Assembly: GCA_964486825.1 (NCBI GenBank)
Contig: CAZAQS010000097.1
Span: 1-16,770, forward strand
From: CAZAQS01 sp964486825
Lineage (GTDB): Bacteria > Chloroflexota > Anaerolineae > Anaerolineales > UBA4823
Direction: 5' to 3'
DNA: 16,770 nucleotides
A model generated the notes under the pieces. The model did not search any database and was not told the origin of the DNA. It worked only from the letters and a program-made list of their open reading frames with translations. Both the position numbers and the translations under genes were made by a program. The first letter of the stretch is position 1. Each line of letters opens with the position of its first letter. This document shows, piece by piece, positions 8,048 to 14,601 of this stretch.

Positions 8048-8050
8048 AAC

Positions 8051-8788
8051 ATGTCAGATATGTCTTTTACAAATCGCCGTATCCTGGTAGTAGATGATGA
8101 AGAACGAATGGTGCGTTTTATTCGTTTGAACCTGGAACACGATGGTTTCCGAGTTACCGAGGCCTTTAGAGGGACGGAAGCCCTGAATAAGTTGAGAAGC
8201 GCTTTACCGGATCTAGTACTTTTAGACGTCATGCTGCCGGACATCGACGGTTTCGAAGTCCTAAGAATGATCAGGGAAGTCAGTACTGTTCCTGTGATCA
8301 TGTTGACAGCAAAAGGAGAAGAGGATGATCGGGTGCATGGCCTCGAACTGGGCGCTGATGACTATGTGACCAAGCCATTCAGTCCTCGGGAACTGGTCAG
8401 TCGTGTTCGAGCCGTCCTGAGACGAAACGAGACTGCCAGTGGCACTACCCATGGGTTGATCGAAGTTGATGACAGGCTAAAGCTGGATTTTGACCGCCAT
8501 GAAGTTTGGGTTGACGGTAAGCTGATCAACCTCCGGCCCACAGAATACCGGCTTCTTTATCACCTTGTTCAAAACGCAGGTTGGGTGATCTCCCATGACC
8601 AGTTATTGGCCAACGTATGGGGCTATGAATATAGAGACGAGCCTCATTACGTCCGGCTTTATATCAATTACTTGAGGAAGAAAATTGAGGAAGATCCCTC
8701 AAATCCAAGGTACATCCTGACAGAGCGAGGCATCGGATACCGTTTCGTAGATTTTCAACGAAAAAAAGATGAAGAGTCTCAACGATAG
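8051..8788 (+). CDS. OmpR/PhoB-family response regulator (orphan)
   Basis: A two-component transcription factor of 245 aa. The receiver domain (about 9-122) has acidic residues Asp15-Asp16, phospho-acceptor Asp59 in LLDVMLPDIDG, Thr86 and Lys108 in the KPFSPRELVSRV stretch. The C-terminal winged-helix DNA-binding domain (about 135-238) has the family's LRPTEYRLLYHL, DQLLANVWGYEY and the terminal ERGIGYRF hairpin. An AAGGGAG purine run precedes the ATG. It begins 3 nt after the 80-aa gene and is the last gene before the terminator at 8816-8842. No sensor histidine kinase is in the window, so its phosphodonor is unknown. In this setting, control by the Ser/Thr kinase or FHA protein is an attractive but unproven idea. 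Confidence 0.94.
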   Translation: MSDMSFTNRRILVVDDEERMVRFIRLNLEHDGFRVTEAFRGTEALNKLRSALPDLVLLDVMLPDIDGFEVLRMIREVSTVPVIMLTAKGEEDDRVHGLELGADDYVTKPFSPRELVSRVRAVLRRNETASGTTHGLIEVDDRLKLDFDRHEVWVDGKLINLRPTEYRLLYHLVQNAGWVISHDQLLANVWGYEYRDEPHYVRLYINYLRKKIEEDPSNPRYILTERGIGYRFVDFQRKKDEESQR

Positions 8789-8815
8789 GTTCCCAAAAGC
8801 ATAAACTCTATGAAG

Positions 8816-8842
8816 GGAGCAAGCGGTGATTGCTCCTTTTTT
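8816..8842 (+). terminator. Intrinsic terminator closing the signalling operon
   Basis: A perfect 7-bp stem, GGAGCAA 8816-8822 with TTGCTCC 8830-8836, has a 7-nt loop and is followed directly by six T residues (8837-8842). It begins 27 nt after the stop of the OmpR-type regulator and ends 12 nt before the next promoter. Confidence 0.92.
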
Positions 8843-8854
8843 CGTTCAAGCTCC

Positions 8855-8883
8855 TTGCCAGCGCTTGCACTCTAGGCTATACT
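8855..8883 (+). promoter_or_regulatory. Sigma70-type promoter of the NarL-family regulator
   Basis: TTGCCA at 8855-8860 (5 of 6 consensus) and TATACT at 8878-8883 (5 of 6) are separated by exactly 17 nt. Transcription would begin near 8890, giving a leader of about 14 nt that holds the GGAG before ATG 8904. Together with the terminator just upstream, it makes the downstream gene an independent unit. Confidence 0.82.
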
Positions 8884-8903
8884 CCATTGTTATGGAGAGT
8901 AAA

Positions 8904-9560
8904 ATGACACAAAAACAAAGAATACTATTGGTTGACGACCACGAAGTCGTCCGTCTCGGATTAAAAGCGCTGCTCGATCGCCACCCGAACTTCGAAGTGG
9001 TCGCTGAGGCAGGAACTGCTCGAGAAGCAGTGGAGCGGGTAGGCACCCATTCTCCGGATGTGGTCGTAATGGATATCCGCTTGCCGGGTGGCTCTGGGAT
9101 TGAGGCATGCCAGGAAATAGCCGAGAAATACCCGAACACGCGTGTCATTATGCTCACCTCCTATGCTGAAGATGAAATGCTTTTCTCGGCCATTCGAGCG
9201 GGAGCAGCCGGATATGTGCTCAAACAAATCGGCGGGGATGATTTGGTCAGGGCGATTGAAGCCGTAGGTAGGGGAGAAGCCTTGCTGGATCCGGCGGTTA
9301 CGCAGCGGATCTTTCAAGAAGTCCGCAAAGCTGCCCGAGAAGAAGAGGCGTCTGCATTTTCGGCTCTCACTCAACAAGAAAAACACGTTTTGCTGCTGGT
9401 TTCTGAAGGAAAAACCAATCGGGAGATCGCAAAAGCCTTATTCCTGGGAGAGGGAACCGTTCGAAACTACGTCAGCAGCATCCTCTCAAAACTGGGAGTT
9501 AGTAACCGGGCTGAAGCAGCCGCATATGCAGTAGAGCATAATTTGAGGGATTATCTTTAG
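8904..9560 (+). CDS. NarL/FixJ (DevR-like) response regulator
   Basis: A 218-aa two-component transcription factor. The receiver domain (about 6-122) has Asp11-Asp12, phospho-acceptor Asp57 in VVMDIRLPGGSG, Thr85 in MLTSYAEDE and Lys107 in GYVLKQIGGDDL. The C-terminal LuxR-type helix-turn-helix (about 155-212) reads LTQQEKHVLLLVSEGKT, then NREIAKALFL, GTVRNYVSSIL and KLGVSNRAEA. The receiver and the long linker look like the DevR/DosR branch. Start choice: GGAG at 8894-8897 is 6 nt before ATG 8904. An in-frame GTG at 8826 would place coding sequence over the terminator and promoter and is rejected, and ATG 8892 would sit only 2 nt after the expected transcription start. No sensor kinase is adjacent. 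Its stop is 40 nt from that of the convergent 183-aa gene, with no strong terminator between. Confidence 0.95.
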   Translation: MTQKQRILLVDDHEVVRLGLKALLDRHPNFEVVAEAGTAREAVERVGTHSPDVVVMDIRLPGGSGIEACQEIAEKYPNTRVIMLTSYAEDEMLFSAIRAGAAGYVLKQIGGDDLVRAIEAVGRGEALLDPAVTQRIFQEVRKAAREEEASAFSALTQQEKHVLLLVSEGKTNREIAKALFLGEGTVRNYVSSILSKLGVSNRAEAAAYAVEHNLRDYL

Positions 9561-9600
9561 CGAAAAGTTTCGAGTTTAAATAATCCATTCATTCAAGAAC

Positions 9601-10152
9601 TCAAAGGGAAAACGAATCTGAGGAGGAAGCCGAGTCCTTCGACCCATCCCGTACTTGCTGGTAAGCCAACCCCCATAACCAATCTTGAACATAGATTTCA
9701 ATCTCTTCTAGTAACTCGATATGACGGACCAGAGTGGCTATAAGATCGCGGCTGTCGCTAAGGATCTGTATACATGCTGCCTGGTTAACACCCTCTATAA
9801 CACCTTGTTCTTGCATCATCCGCTGAAAGGAGGCTGATTTCAGCCCGATGATCGAGCGCGCATTTTTGATCCCATTGAGCACGACGCCAAATGTAAGCAA
9901 GCTCTCCTCCAGGTCAGAAAAGACCTGGTGAAGGTCATCGAGTATTTGGGACTTCCGGTGAGCGGCCTCCGATCTCATCTCCCTTAATACAGCCAGGCTT
10001 TGTGGCCCAGCCAGGACAAGGCCTTCGACTAGCTGCTTCATAGGAGAAGCATTCCCCTCTTCAAGACAACGAATTAAGATATCTCCTGCTTGAAGCCGAA
10101 CATATGCCCGTTCCACGTAAGAGTAGACGGCATATATCGGATCATCAGCCAT
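9601..10152 (-). CDS. Unrecognised 183-aa helical protein coupled to DUF971 gene
   Basis: I do not recognise a family. From ATG 10152 the protein has 183 aa and looks almost wholly alpha-helical and soluble. It opens MADDPIYAVYSYVERAYVRL, has long amphipathic stretches such as LDDLHQVFSDLEESLLTFGVV and an ELLEEIEIYVQDWLWGLAYQQV segment. It ends in a Ser/Asp-rich tail (KDSASSSDSFSL). There is no signal peptide or clear membrane helix. Its ATG overlaps the DUF971 stop by 8 nt (ATGGCTGA), which argues for translational coupling and fixes the start. The frame continues upstream to 10230, but that part lies inside DUF971. Four-helix-bundle scaffolding or a partner role to the DUF971 protein is possible; function is unknown. 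Confidence 0.78.
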   Translation of the reverse strand: MADDPIYAVYSYVERAYVRLQAGDILIRCLEEGNASPMKQLVEGLVLAGPQSLAVLREMRSEAAHRKSQILDDLHQVFSDLEESLLTFGVVLNGIKNARSIIGLKSASFQRMMQEQGVIEGVNQAACIQILSDSRDLIATLVRHIELLEEIEIYVQDWLWGLAYQQVRDGSKDSASSSDSFSL

Positions 10153-10492
10153 TGAATCTATCCCGGCATTCTCGACAAGGGCACAATGCCCTGAGATAGT
10201 GCCAGTTGTAAATTCCGTAATGGTGGCCATCCTCCCATTCTACCGTGAGAGCGTACGTACCCACCGCTTCCAGGCTACGCACCTTGACTGCAGGCGAATT
10301 TTCTTCCGGCATACTGAACACATCCGGATCAGGTTCAGTGCTCATTTTCTCGTGACCTCCCCGGCATTGAGCACAAGGGCAGGCATGGCGTAAAAGTGAG
10401 AATGAGTATGTGCTGGTATGTCCATCACTCCAGCTGATAATTAATTGGCTGATATTCCTATCAGCGGTAATACCCGTGGGTGCAATTTCCAA
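10145..10492 (-). CDS. DUF971 / GBBH-like N-terminal domain protein with two CxCxxC motifs
   Basis: A 115-aa protein of the DUF971 family, the fold that forms the N-terminal domain of gamma-butyrobetaine hydroxylase. Family features are ISWSDGHTSTYSFSLLR near the start and VGTYALTVEWEDGHHYGIYNWHYLR further on. It has CPCAQC (Cys38, Cys40, Cys43) and His90/His91, matching the three-Cys-plus-His zinc site known in human GBBH. A second motif of identical spacing, CPCREC (Cys104, Cys106, Cys109), sits near the C-terminus. In bacteria such proteins are often linked to iron-sulfur or Mrp-type genes, but none is next to it here. The start is TTG at 10492, with AAGGA 7 nt upstream. It overlaps the next gene by 8 nt and has its own promoter at 10587-10559. 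The family call is good; molecular function is unknown. Confidence 0.87.
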   Translation of the reverse strand: MEIAPTGITADRNISQLIISWSDGHTSTYSFSLLRHACPCAQCRGGHEKMSTEPDPDVFSMPEENSPAVKVRSLEAVGTYALTVEWEDGHHYGIYNWHYLRALCPCRECRDRFNG

Positions 10493-10558
10493 CTTTTATT
10501 CCTTAATCGGTTACGGATAGCTCTTCTAAATCCACGTACAACGCAGCCGTTATCCACT

Positions 10559-10587
10559 ACTATATACTGATTACCCTTTTAATGCAA
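10559..10587 (-). promoter_or_regulatory. Promoter of the DUF971 / 183-aa gene pair
   Basis: On the minus strand TTGCAT (10587-10582) and TATAGT (10564-10559; 5 of 6) are exactly 17 nt apart. Transcription would begin near 10552, about 60 nt before the TTG start at 10492. Confidence 0.65.
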
Positions 10588-10621
10588 ACGGATACAGGGC
10601 TTCCTTTTTACCCAAACAAGA

Positions 10622-10640
10622 TATTCAAGGATTTTGAATA
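10622..10640 (-). terminator. AT-rich hairpin across the SH3b gene stop codon, weak terminator candidate
   Basis: A perfect 7-bp inverted repeat, TATTCAA and TTGAATA, with a 5-nt loop overlaps the last codons and stop of the SH3b gene. On the minus strand it is followed by TCTTGTTT, a broken T tract. It may reduce read-through into the separately promoted DUF971 pair. Confidence 0.35.
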
Positions 10641-11122
10641 GGTTGGAGATAGTTGGCGACTGCCCAGCCGGCCCGAGCTTCCTCATAGGGGGCAGTTAAG
10701 TACCACCAGGTATATCCATCTGCTTCTTGTGGCCCACCAGTAATTTCGAATACCTCTGCTTCAATTCCTAATGCTTGCACTGCCCCTTGTAGGCTTGCTT
10801 CTGACCTTATTCGCAGCCCATCCCCACCGGTACCGGAAATTTGTACAAAGGTTCCTAGACCAAGCGTACCTTCTTGTGGGGAAGGGGGAACTGGAGAAGT
10901 GGCTGTCGCCTGCATGGTTGGGGTAGGTGTTGGAGGGGGGATGGTAGCTGTGGGTGCGTGAATGACGTTCAAGACAGCTGTGGATGCGGCAGCCGGGGTG
11001 GGCTCAGGGCGGAAGAACCAAAAAACACCTATCGTAAGTCCGAACAAAGCCAGTCCAAACAGGATGGCGCCAATAATGACACCTGGTCCAAACAAAGCAC
11101 CTCTAGGAATCTGATCACCCAT
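10625..11122 (-). CDS. Membrane-anchored SH3b (bacterial SH3-like) domain protein
   Basis: A 165-aa protein with a short charged N-terminus, one hydrophobic helix at about 12-36 (PGVIIGAILFGLALFGLTIG and onward), and a Pro/Thr/Ala-rich linker at about 39-85 with PTPTPT and VPPSPQ. A C-terminal SH3b domain spans about 95-162, including GLRIRSEASLQG and the closing GWAVANYLQ. The topology suggests an anchored protein with the SH3b domain outside the membrane, where such domains commonly bind peptidoglycan or other wall components. ATG 11122 has GGAGGG immediately upstream; an earlier ATG at 11152 lacks this. It follows the lipid kinase gene by 93 nt on the same strand and probably shares its transcript. 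The ligand is unknown. Confidence 0.88.
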   Translation of the reverse strand: MGDQIPRGALFGPGVIIGAILFGLALFGLTIGVFWFFRPEPTPAAASTAVLNVIHAPTATIPPPTPTPTMQATATSPVPPSPQEGTLGLGTFVQISGTGGDGLRIRSEASLQGAVQALGIEAEVFEITGGPQEADGYTWWYLTAPYEEARAGWAVANYLQPIQNP

Positions 11123-11215
11123 TTTCCCTCCAGGCAGCATCAAGAAAGGCAAACCTCAAACCAATCATAGAGAAGTCCATTGCCTCCAATTAATTCCAGC
11201 GGAGATCGAAGCCAA

Positions 11216-12184
11216 CTATTCATTTTCTTTCAGATCAGGTATTTCCTTTTTATCAAAGAGTCGGTGGGGGGTATTCGGTGGAACAAGGACTTTGAGAGCC
11301 CTTGGAACCACATCGATTTCAACCGGGCCTTCGGTATGTATAGGTTCGCCATCTACTTGAACGAACATTTTCGAATCCGACTCCAGAATAAGCGAACGAA
11401 AAGGGTAATGGAGAACGCGTTCCGACTGGTGATGGCGTCCGGCTAACAGATCCCAAGCGATTTGTAGAGTGTCTCCCATGGTCTCCCCCTTAAAAAGCCA
11501 TAAGTCCAACAGCCCATCATCCAGGCGTGCTTGCGGAGAGAGCTCAGCAAGTCCACCAGCATAGAGGTGGATATTGCTGACCACAGCCAGTAAGTAATGA
11601 CCGCTCAGCTCCTTTCCATCTACTTCGACCTGCAGGTTCATGCCATGCCAAAAACTAGCGTTCCATAAAGCAGAGGCGGCATACTGAAATAAAGCAAATT
11701 GTTTTTCCCAGCGCTCGCGAGGTTCGATCTGATGGACGACATATGCATCCAGGCCAATCCCCGCCCATAATAAAAATGCATGTTGATTACAACGGCCGAC
11801 GTCCGCAAGGCGCACTTCACCTTGGGCGAGCTGGAGAGCGCTTTCATCAAGCGCGCTTTCCCGGCTCCAGGTTAATCCGGAAAGGCCCAATTCTTGAGAC
11901 CATACATTTGCAGTTCCTGCTGGCAAAACACCCAAAGCTGTACCCGTTCCCAACAATCCATTGATTGCCAGGTTTACAGAACCATCCCCGCCTACGACAA
12001 AGAAGGCATCCAGTCCTTTTTCCCCCGCCTCTTTAGCAAGTTCCTTGAGATGTTCACCATTGCGTGTTTTTATTAGCTCAAGCTCCCAACCATAGCGGCT
12101 TAAGATATTAGCTGCCCTGGAAGCCACGAGGCTAGAAGGAAAGCTACCAGCAGTAGGATTGTAGACGAGATAACCTTTGGGCAT
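11216..12184 (-). CDS. Diacylglycerol kinase-family lipid kinase (YegS/BmrU/DgkB-like)
   Basis: A soluble or membrane-peripheral lipid kinase of 322 aa, normal for the DAGK catalytic family. The nucleotide-binding N-domain opens MPKGYLVYNPTAG. The family signature GGDGS is at 65-69 (Ser where Thr is commoner) and LPAGTANVWSQELGL at about 87-101 (usually GTxNDFAR). The C-terminal beta-sandwich region includes FLLWAGIGLDAYVV, SNIHLYAGG with SPQARLDDGLLDL, and the closing VDGEP motif typical of the fold. It would phosphorylate diacylglycerol or a related lipid with ATP; the substrate cannot be told from sequence. ATG 12184 has AGGAG 5 nt upstream. A TTG 15 nt earlier overlaps that site and is rejected. 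A good promoter lies at 12236-12208. The SH3b gene follows. Confidence 0.93.
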   Translation of the reverse strand: MPKGYLVYNPTAGSFPSSLVASRAANILSRYGWELELIKTRNGEHLKELAKEAGEKGLDAFFVVGGDGSVNLAINGLLGTGTALGVLPAGTANVWSQELGLSGLTWSRESALDESALQLAQGEVRLADVGRCNQHAFLLWAGIGLDAYVVHQIEPRERWEKQFALFQYAASALWNASFWHGMNLQVEVDGKELSGHYLLAVVSNIHLYAGGLAELSPQARLDDGLLDLWLFKGETMGDTLQIAWDLLAGRHHQSERVLHYPFRSLILESDSKMFVQVDGEPIHTEGPVEIDVVPRALKVLVPPNTPHRLFDKKEIPDLKENE

Positions 12185-12207
12185 TCTGTCTCCTGTCAAG
12201 CTTTCTG

Positions 12208-12236
12208 ATTGTACTTGAAAATATCCCGAGTGGTAA
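12208..12236 (-). promoter_or_regulatory. Promoter of the lipid kinase - SH3b genes
   Basis: On the minus strand TTACCA (12236-12231; 4 of 6) and TACAAT (12213-12208; 5 of 6) are 17 nt apart. The predicted transcript starts near 12201, about 17 nt before ATG 12184, leaving just room for the AGGAG ribosome site. Confidence 0.7.
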
Positions 12237-12285
12237 ACGCCTTTAATCCGCCGGATGATCCCAATATTTCGAGTTGGCCTGATGA

Positions 12286-12313
12286 TCGAAAGGTCCCCAA
12301 TTCATGCTAGAAT
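12286..12313 (+). promoter_or_regulatory. Candidate promoter of the second Ser/Thr kinase - rpe operon
   Basis: A good -10 TAGAAT (5 of 6) lies at 12308-12313. The -35 region is poor; TCGAAA at 12286-12291 with a 16-nt spacer is the best found. Transcription would begin near 12320, close to ATG 12337. It is divergent from the lipid kinase promoter in a 152-nt gap. Confidence 0.4.
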
Positions 12314-12336
12314 AGAGTGGTTAGGACGGATTGCAA

Positions 12337-13437
12337 ATGCTGGACACCCCCTTACTCAATAACCGGTATCAACTTGAGAAAAGCATCGGCACGGGTGGCA
12401 TGGCAGTTGTTTACCGAGCACGCGATCTCATGCTCGAGCGAAACGTTGCCATAAAAATCCTAAGGGAGGATTTTTCTTCGGACCCTAGCTTCAGGGAACG
12501 TTTCCGCCAGGAGGCAAAAGCTGCTGCTAATCTTTACCATCCCAATATTGTAACGATTCACGATTTCGGACTGGATTCAGGCCGGCTCTTTATTGTAATG
12601 GAAAACGTTCCTGGAACCGACCTCAAAAGCATCCTTCAACGAAGAGGTCGCTTCACGGTGGAAGATGCCATTAACCTGATTGTGCAGGCCTGCGCTGGCA
12701 TTGGATACGCACACCGGGCAGGGTTGGTGCATTGCGACGTAAAACCTCATAATATGCTGGTGACCCCAGATATGCGGCTAAAGGTGGCTGATTTTGGGAT
12801 TGCCAGAGCTCTTGCATCCATACAACCGGATGAAAAAACCAACGTCGTCTGGGGATCCCCACAATATTTCTCCCCGGAACAGGCCGGAGGCAGCGCGCCA
12901 TCCCCGGCCTCCGACGTTTATTCACTGGGGGTTGTTTTATACGAGCTGATCACCAGCAGGCTTCCATTCATTGGCACGTCTGCCGATGAGCTGGCTGCTA
13001 TGCATCGCGATACAGCTCCTACTCCAGCTCAGGTGTTGAATCCAGATATCCCTGATACCCTCAACCAGATCCTTATAAAAGTGTTGCAAAAAGAACCCTC
13101 TGCCCGCTATCGGACCGCGGACCAACTTGGCCGAGTACTTCTAACCATTACAAATCCTACCAGCCTGACTACCCCAGTTGCCTCCTTCTCGGATGCCGCT
13201 ACTATCGCTCCTGTCTCTTTTCCAGCAGCCCAAGCACATGAAGATGTTTTACCAGAACCAGTTCCCCCGGTTAGGAAGACCAACCCAAACTCGGTTGATG
13301 TCTCCCCGCGCGCGGACAATCCTCTGGACATTGATTGGGGAACCCTGGCTCTCGGTCTACTTGCCTTATTGGCAGTAGGTGGATTGATACCTTTTTGGCT
13401 TTGGGTGTACCTGGTTTATAATCCCCCCGTTCCTTAG
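12337..13437 (+). CDS. Membrane-anchored Ser/Thr protein kinase, non-RD type (HCD)
   Basis: Hanks-type kinase of 366 aa. The kinase domain spans about 11-272: glycine loop GTGGMAVV (18-25), Lys40 in VAIKIL, Glu59, catalytic loop HCDVKPHN (132-139) with catalytic Asp134, and DFG at 152-154. The Arg before the catalytic Asp is Cys, so this is a non-RD kinase, a type often not controlled by activation-loop phosphorylation. A Pro/Ala/Ser-rich linker (about 273-330) leads to one transmembrane helix at about 334-361, and only about five residues follow, so no PASTA or other sensor domain is outside. ATG 12337 has a purine-rich AGGACGGA just upstream; TTG 12331 is a possible start 2 residues longer. 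rpe follows after 9 nt with its ribosome site on the kinase stop codon. Position suggests it is the counterpart of Bacillus PrkC. Confidence 0.93.
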   Translation: MLDTPLLNNRYQLEKSIGTGGMAVVYRARDLMLERNVAIKILREDFSSDPSFRERFRQEAKAAANLYHPNIVTIHDFGLDSGRLFIVMENVPGTDLKSILQRRGRFTVEDAINLIVQACAGIGYAHRAGLVHCDVKPHNMLVTPDMRLKVADFGIARALASIQPDEKTNVVWGSPQYFSPEQAGGSAPSPASDVYSLGVVLYELITSRLPFIGTSADELAAMHRDTAPTPAQVLNPDIPDTLNQILIKVLQKEPSARYRTADQLGRVLLTITNPTSLTTPVASFSDAATIAPVSFPAAQAHEDVLPEPVPPVRKTNPNSVDVSPRADNPLDIDWGTLALGLLALLAVGGLIPFWLWVYLVYNPPVP

Positions 13438-13446
13438 GATAAATAA

Positions 13447-14115
13447 ATGGCCCCTCAATACGTTATCTCCCCGTCCATCCTTTCCGCAGATTTCTCCCGC
13501 CTGGGAGAGCAAATTGCCGAAGCCGAAGCCGCGGGCGCCAATTGGATACATATCGATGTGATAGACGGTCATTTCGCCCCGAATATCACGATGGGCCCCT
13601 TCATCGTTGAGACATGCCGCAGGATAACACAGTTACCCCTGGATGTGCATCTGATGATTAATTCTCCCCAAAACATGGTGGAGGCCTTCGCAAAAGCCGG
13701 CGCTAGCATCCTTTACGTACACGTAGAAAATTCACCCAATCTACACAGCCTCCTCCAGAGGATTAGAGCATTAGGATGCGCGCCCGGGTTAGTAATCAAC
13801 CCGGGTACCTCACCGCTGCTCCTGGAGCCCGTATTACATATGGTAGATGTGGTGTTGGTAATGAGTGTAAACCCTGGCTTTTCCGGTCAAACCTTTATTC
13901 ATGAAGTAACTCCAAAGATAGCACAAATTCGCCGCATGATGAATGTAACAAATCCAAAAGCAGTGATAGCCGTTGACGGAGGCATCACCCAGGATACTCT
14001 TCCTCAGGTTATTGAAGCCGGAGCCCAGGCATTTATTGCCGCTAGTGCAGTATTTAAACATCCTGAAGGGATCGCGGCGGGAATGGATGCGTTGCGAGCT
14101 TGCTTCCCAGTTTAA
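13447..14115 (+). CDS. rpe: Ribulose-phosphate 3-epimerase
   Basis: Cytosolic TIM-barrel enzyme that interconverts D-ribulose 5-phosphate and D-xylulose 5-phosphate in the pentose phosphate pathway. It has 222 aa, the normal length. The family motifs are ISPSILSADFSRL (7-19), HIDVIDGHFAPNITMGP with metal ligands His35 and Asp37, VHLMI with His68, MSVNPGFSGQTFI (139-151) and AVDGGI with catalytic Asp177. ATG 13447 is preceded by AGGA at 13436-13439, which overlaps the kinase stop TAG, so translation is probably coupled to that of the kinase. Identity is near certain. The hairpin at 14119-14149 lies just after its stop. Confidence 0.97.
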   Translation: MAPQYVISPSILSADFSRLGEQIAEAEAAGANWIHIDVIDGHFAPNITMGPFIVETCRRITQLPLDVHLMINSPQNMVEAFAKAGASILYVHVENSPNLHSLLQRIRALGCAPGLVINPGTSPLLLEPVLHMVDVVLVMSVNPGFSGQTFIHEVTPKIAQIRRMMNVTNPKAVIAVDGGITQDTLPQVIEAGAQAFIAASAVFKHPEGIAAGMDALRACFPV

Positions 14116-14118
14116 AAC

Positions 14119-14149
14119 GAAAATCGCGGCTTGCTGGGCCGTGATTTTC
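14119..14149. terminator. Bidirectional intrinsic terminator between rpe and rpmB
   Basis: A 12-bp stem (14119-14130 with 14138-14149, one G-U pair) has a 7-nt loop. The base of the stem is AAAA on one side and TTTT on the other. On the minus strand it is followed by GTTTTAAAC, a usable T tract for rpmB. On the plus strand the only T run is inside the stem. It serves two convergent genes. Confidence 0.8.
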
Positions 14150-14208
14150 ACCAATTATGTTGCACTAATTAATGGTTTAGGATTGAAACGATCTTTAAAT
14201 CAAAGCTC

Positions 14209-14391
14209 TCAAGCGGTTTTAACGAGAGTCCGCATACACTTGGTACACAGTACTTTCTGCTGCTTGCGCCCCTCTTCATAGACTGTCACCGTTTGGAGGT
14301 TTGGGCGAAAAGTCCTGCGAGTAGCTTTCTTTGACCAAGGCCGGTTACGCCCAAAAGTTGTTTTCTTACCACAATTTGCACACGTGGCCAT
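14209..14391 (-). CDS. rpmB: 50S ribosomal protein L28, zinc-binding type
   Basis: Small basic protein of the large ribosomal subunit, 60 aa, at the short end for L28. It opens MATCANCGKKTTFGRNRPWS, continues with TRRTFRPNLQTVTV and ends CTKCMRTLVKTA. Cys4, Cys7, Cys49 and Cys52 form two CxxC pairs expected to hold one zinc (the C+ form of L28; C- paralogs lacking these Cys exist in many bacteria). An AAGGA ribosome site lies 9 nt upstream of the ATG. It stands alone on the minus strand, between rpe and yloU, as in Bacillus. It ends 60 nt before the terminator hairpin. Confidence 0.96.
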   Translation of the reverse strand: MATCANCGKKTTFGRNRPWSKKATRRTFRPNLQTVTVYEEGRKQQKVLCTKCMRTLVKTA

Positions 14392-14465
14392 CTTGTTACA
14401 TCCTTTCCCAGAAATCCAGTCCGAAGGCAGGATTCTAATCTAGTAAGCAAATTCGATTTATTTGA

Positions 14466-14495
14466 AACACAAAATGTAAGATCTAAGGCTATAAT
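14466..14495 (+). promoter_or_regulatory. Candidate promoter of yloU-fakA
   Basis: A perfect TATAAT -10 lies at 14490-14495; the -35 is weak (AACACA 14466-14471, 18-nt spacer). The leader would be about 100 nt (14502-14601); no known riboswitch or T-box element was recognised in it. The minus-strand side of this 210-nt gap must also hold the rpmB promoter, which I could not place with confidence. Confidence 0.45.
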
Positions 14496-14601
14496 AGCGT
14501 CTTGCACATTACATTTCCACAGCAAGCCAAAAAGCCTGCACAAAGCGGGCCAATCTTACCACAAATCAGATCCGATTTCAAGCCGATTACAGGAGACTGT
14601 A

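Noticed and set aside
8826..8903. Upstream GTG start for the NarL-type regulator
   Set aside because: It would put coding sequence over the intrinsic terminator and the TTGCCA/TATACT promoter. ATG 8904 has a proper GGAG and gives the normal family length.
8961..9386. Minus-strand open frame of 141 codons opposite the NarL-type regulator
   Set aside because: It is antisense to a clear response regulator and shows no family features.
9561..9600. Possible terminator between the convergent NarL-type and 183-aa genes
   Set aside because: The best inverted repeat (GAGTT 9572-9576 with AACTC 9598-9602) has only 5 bp and a 21-nt loop, with no T run.
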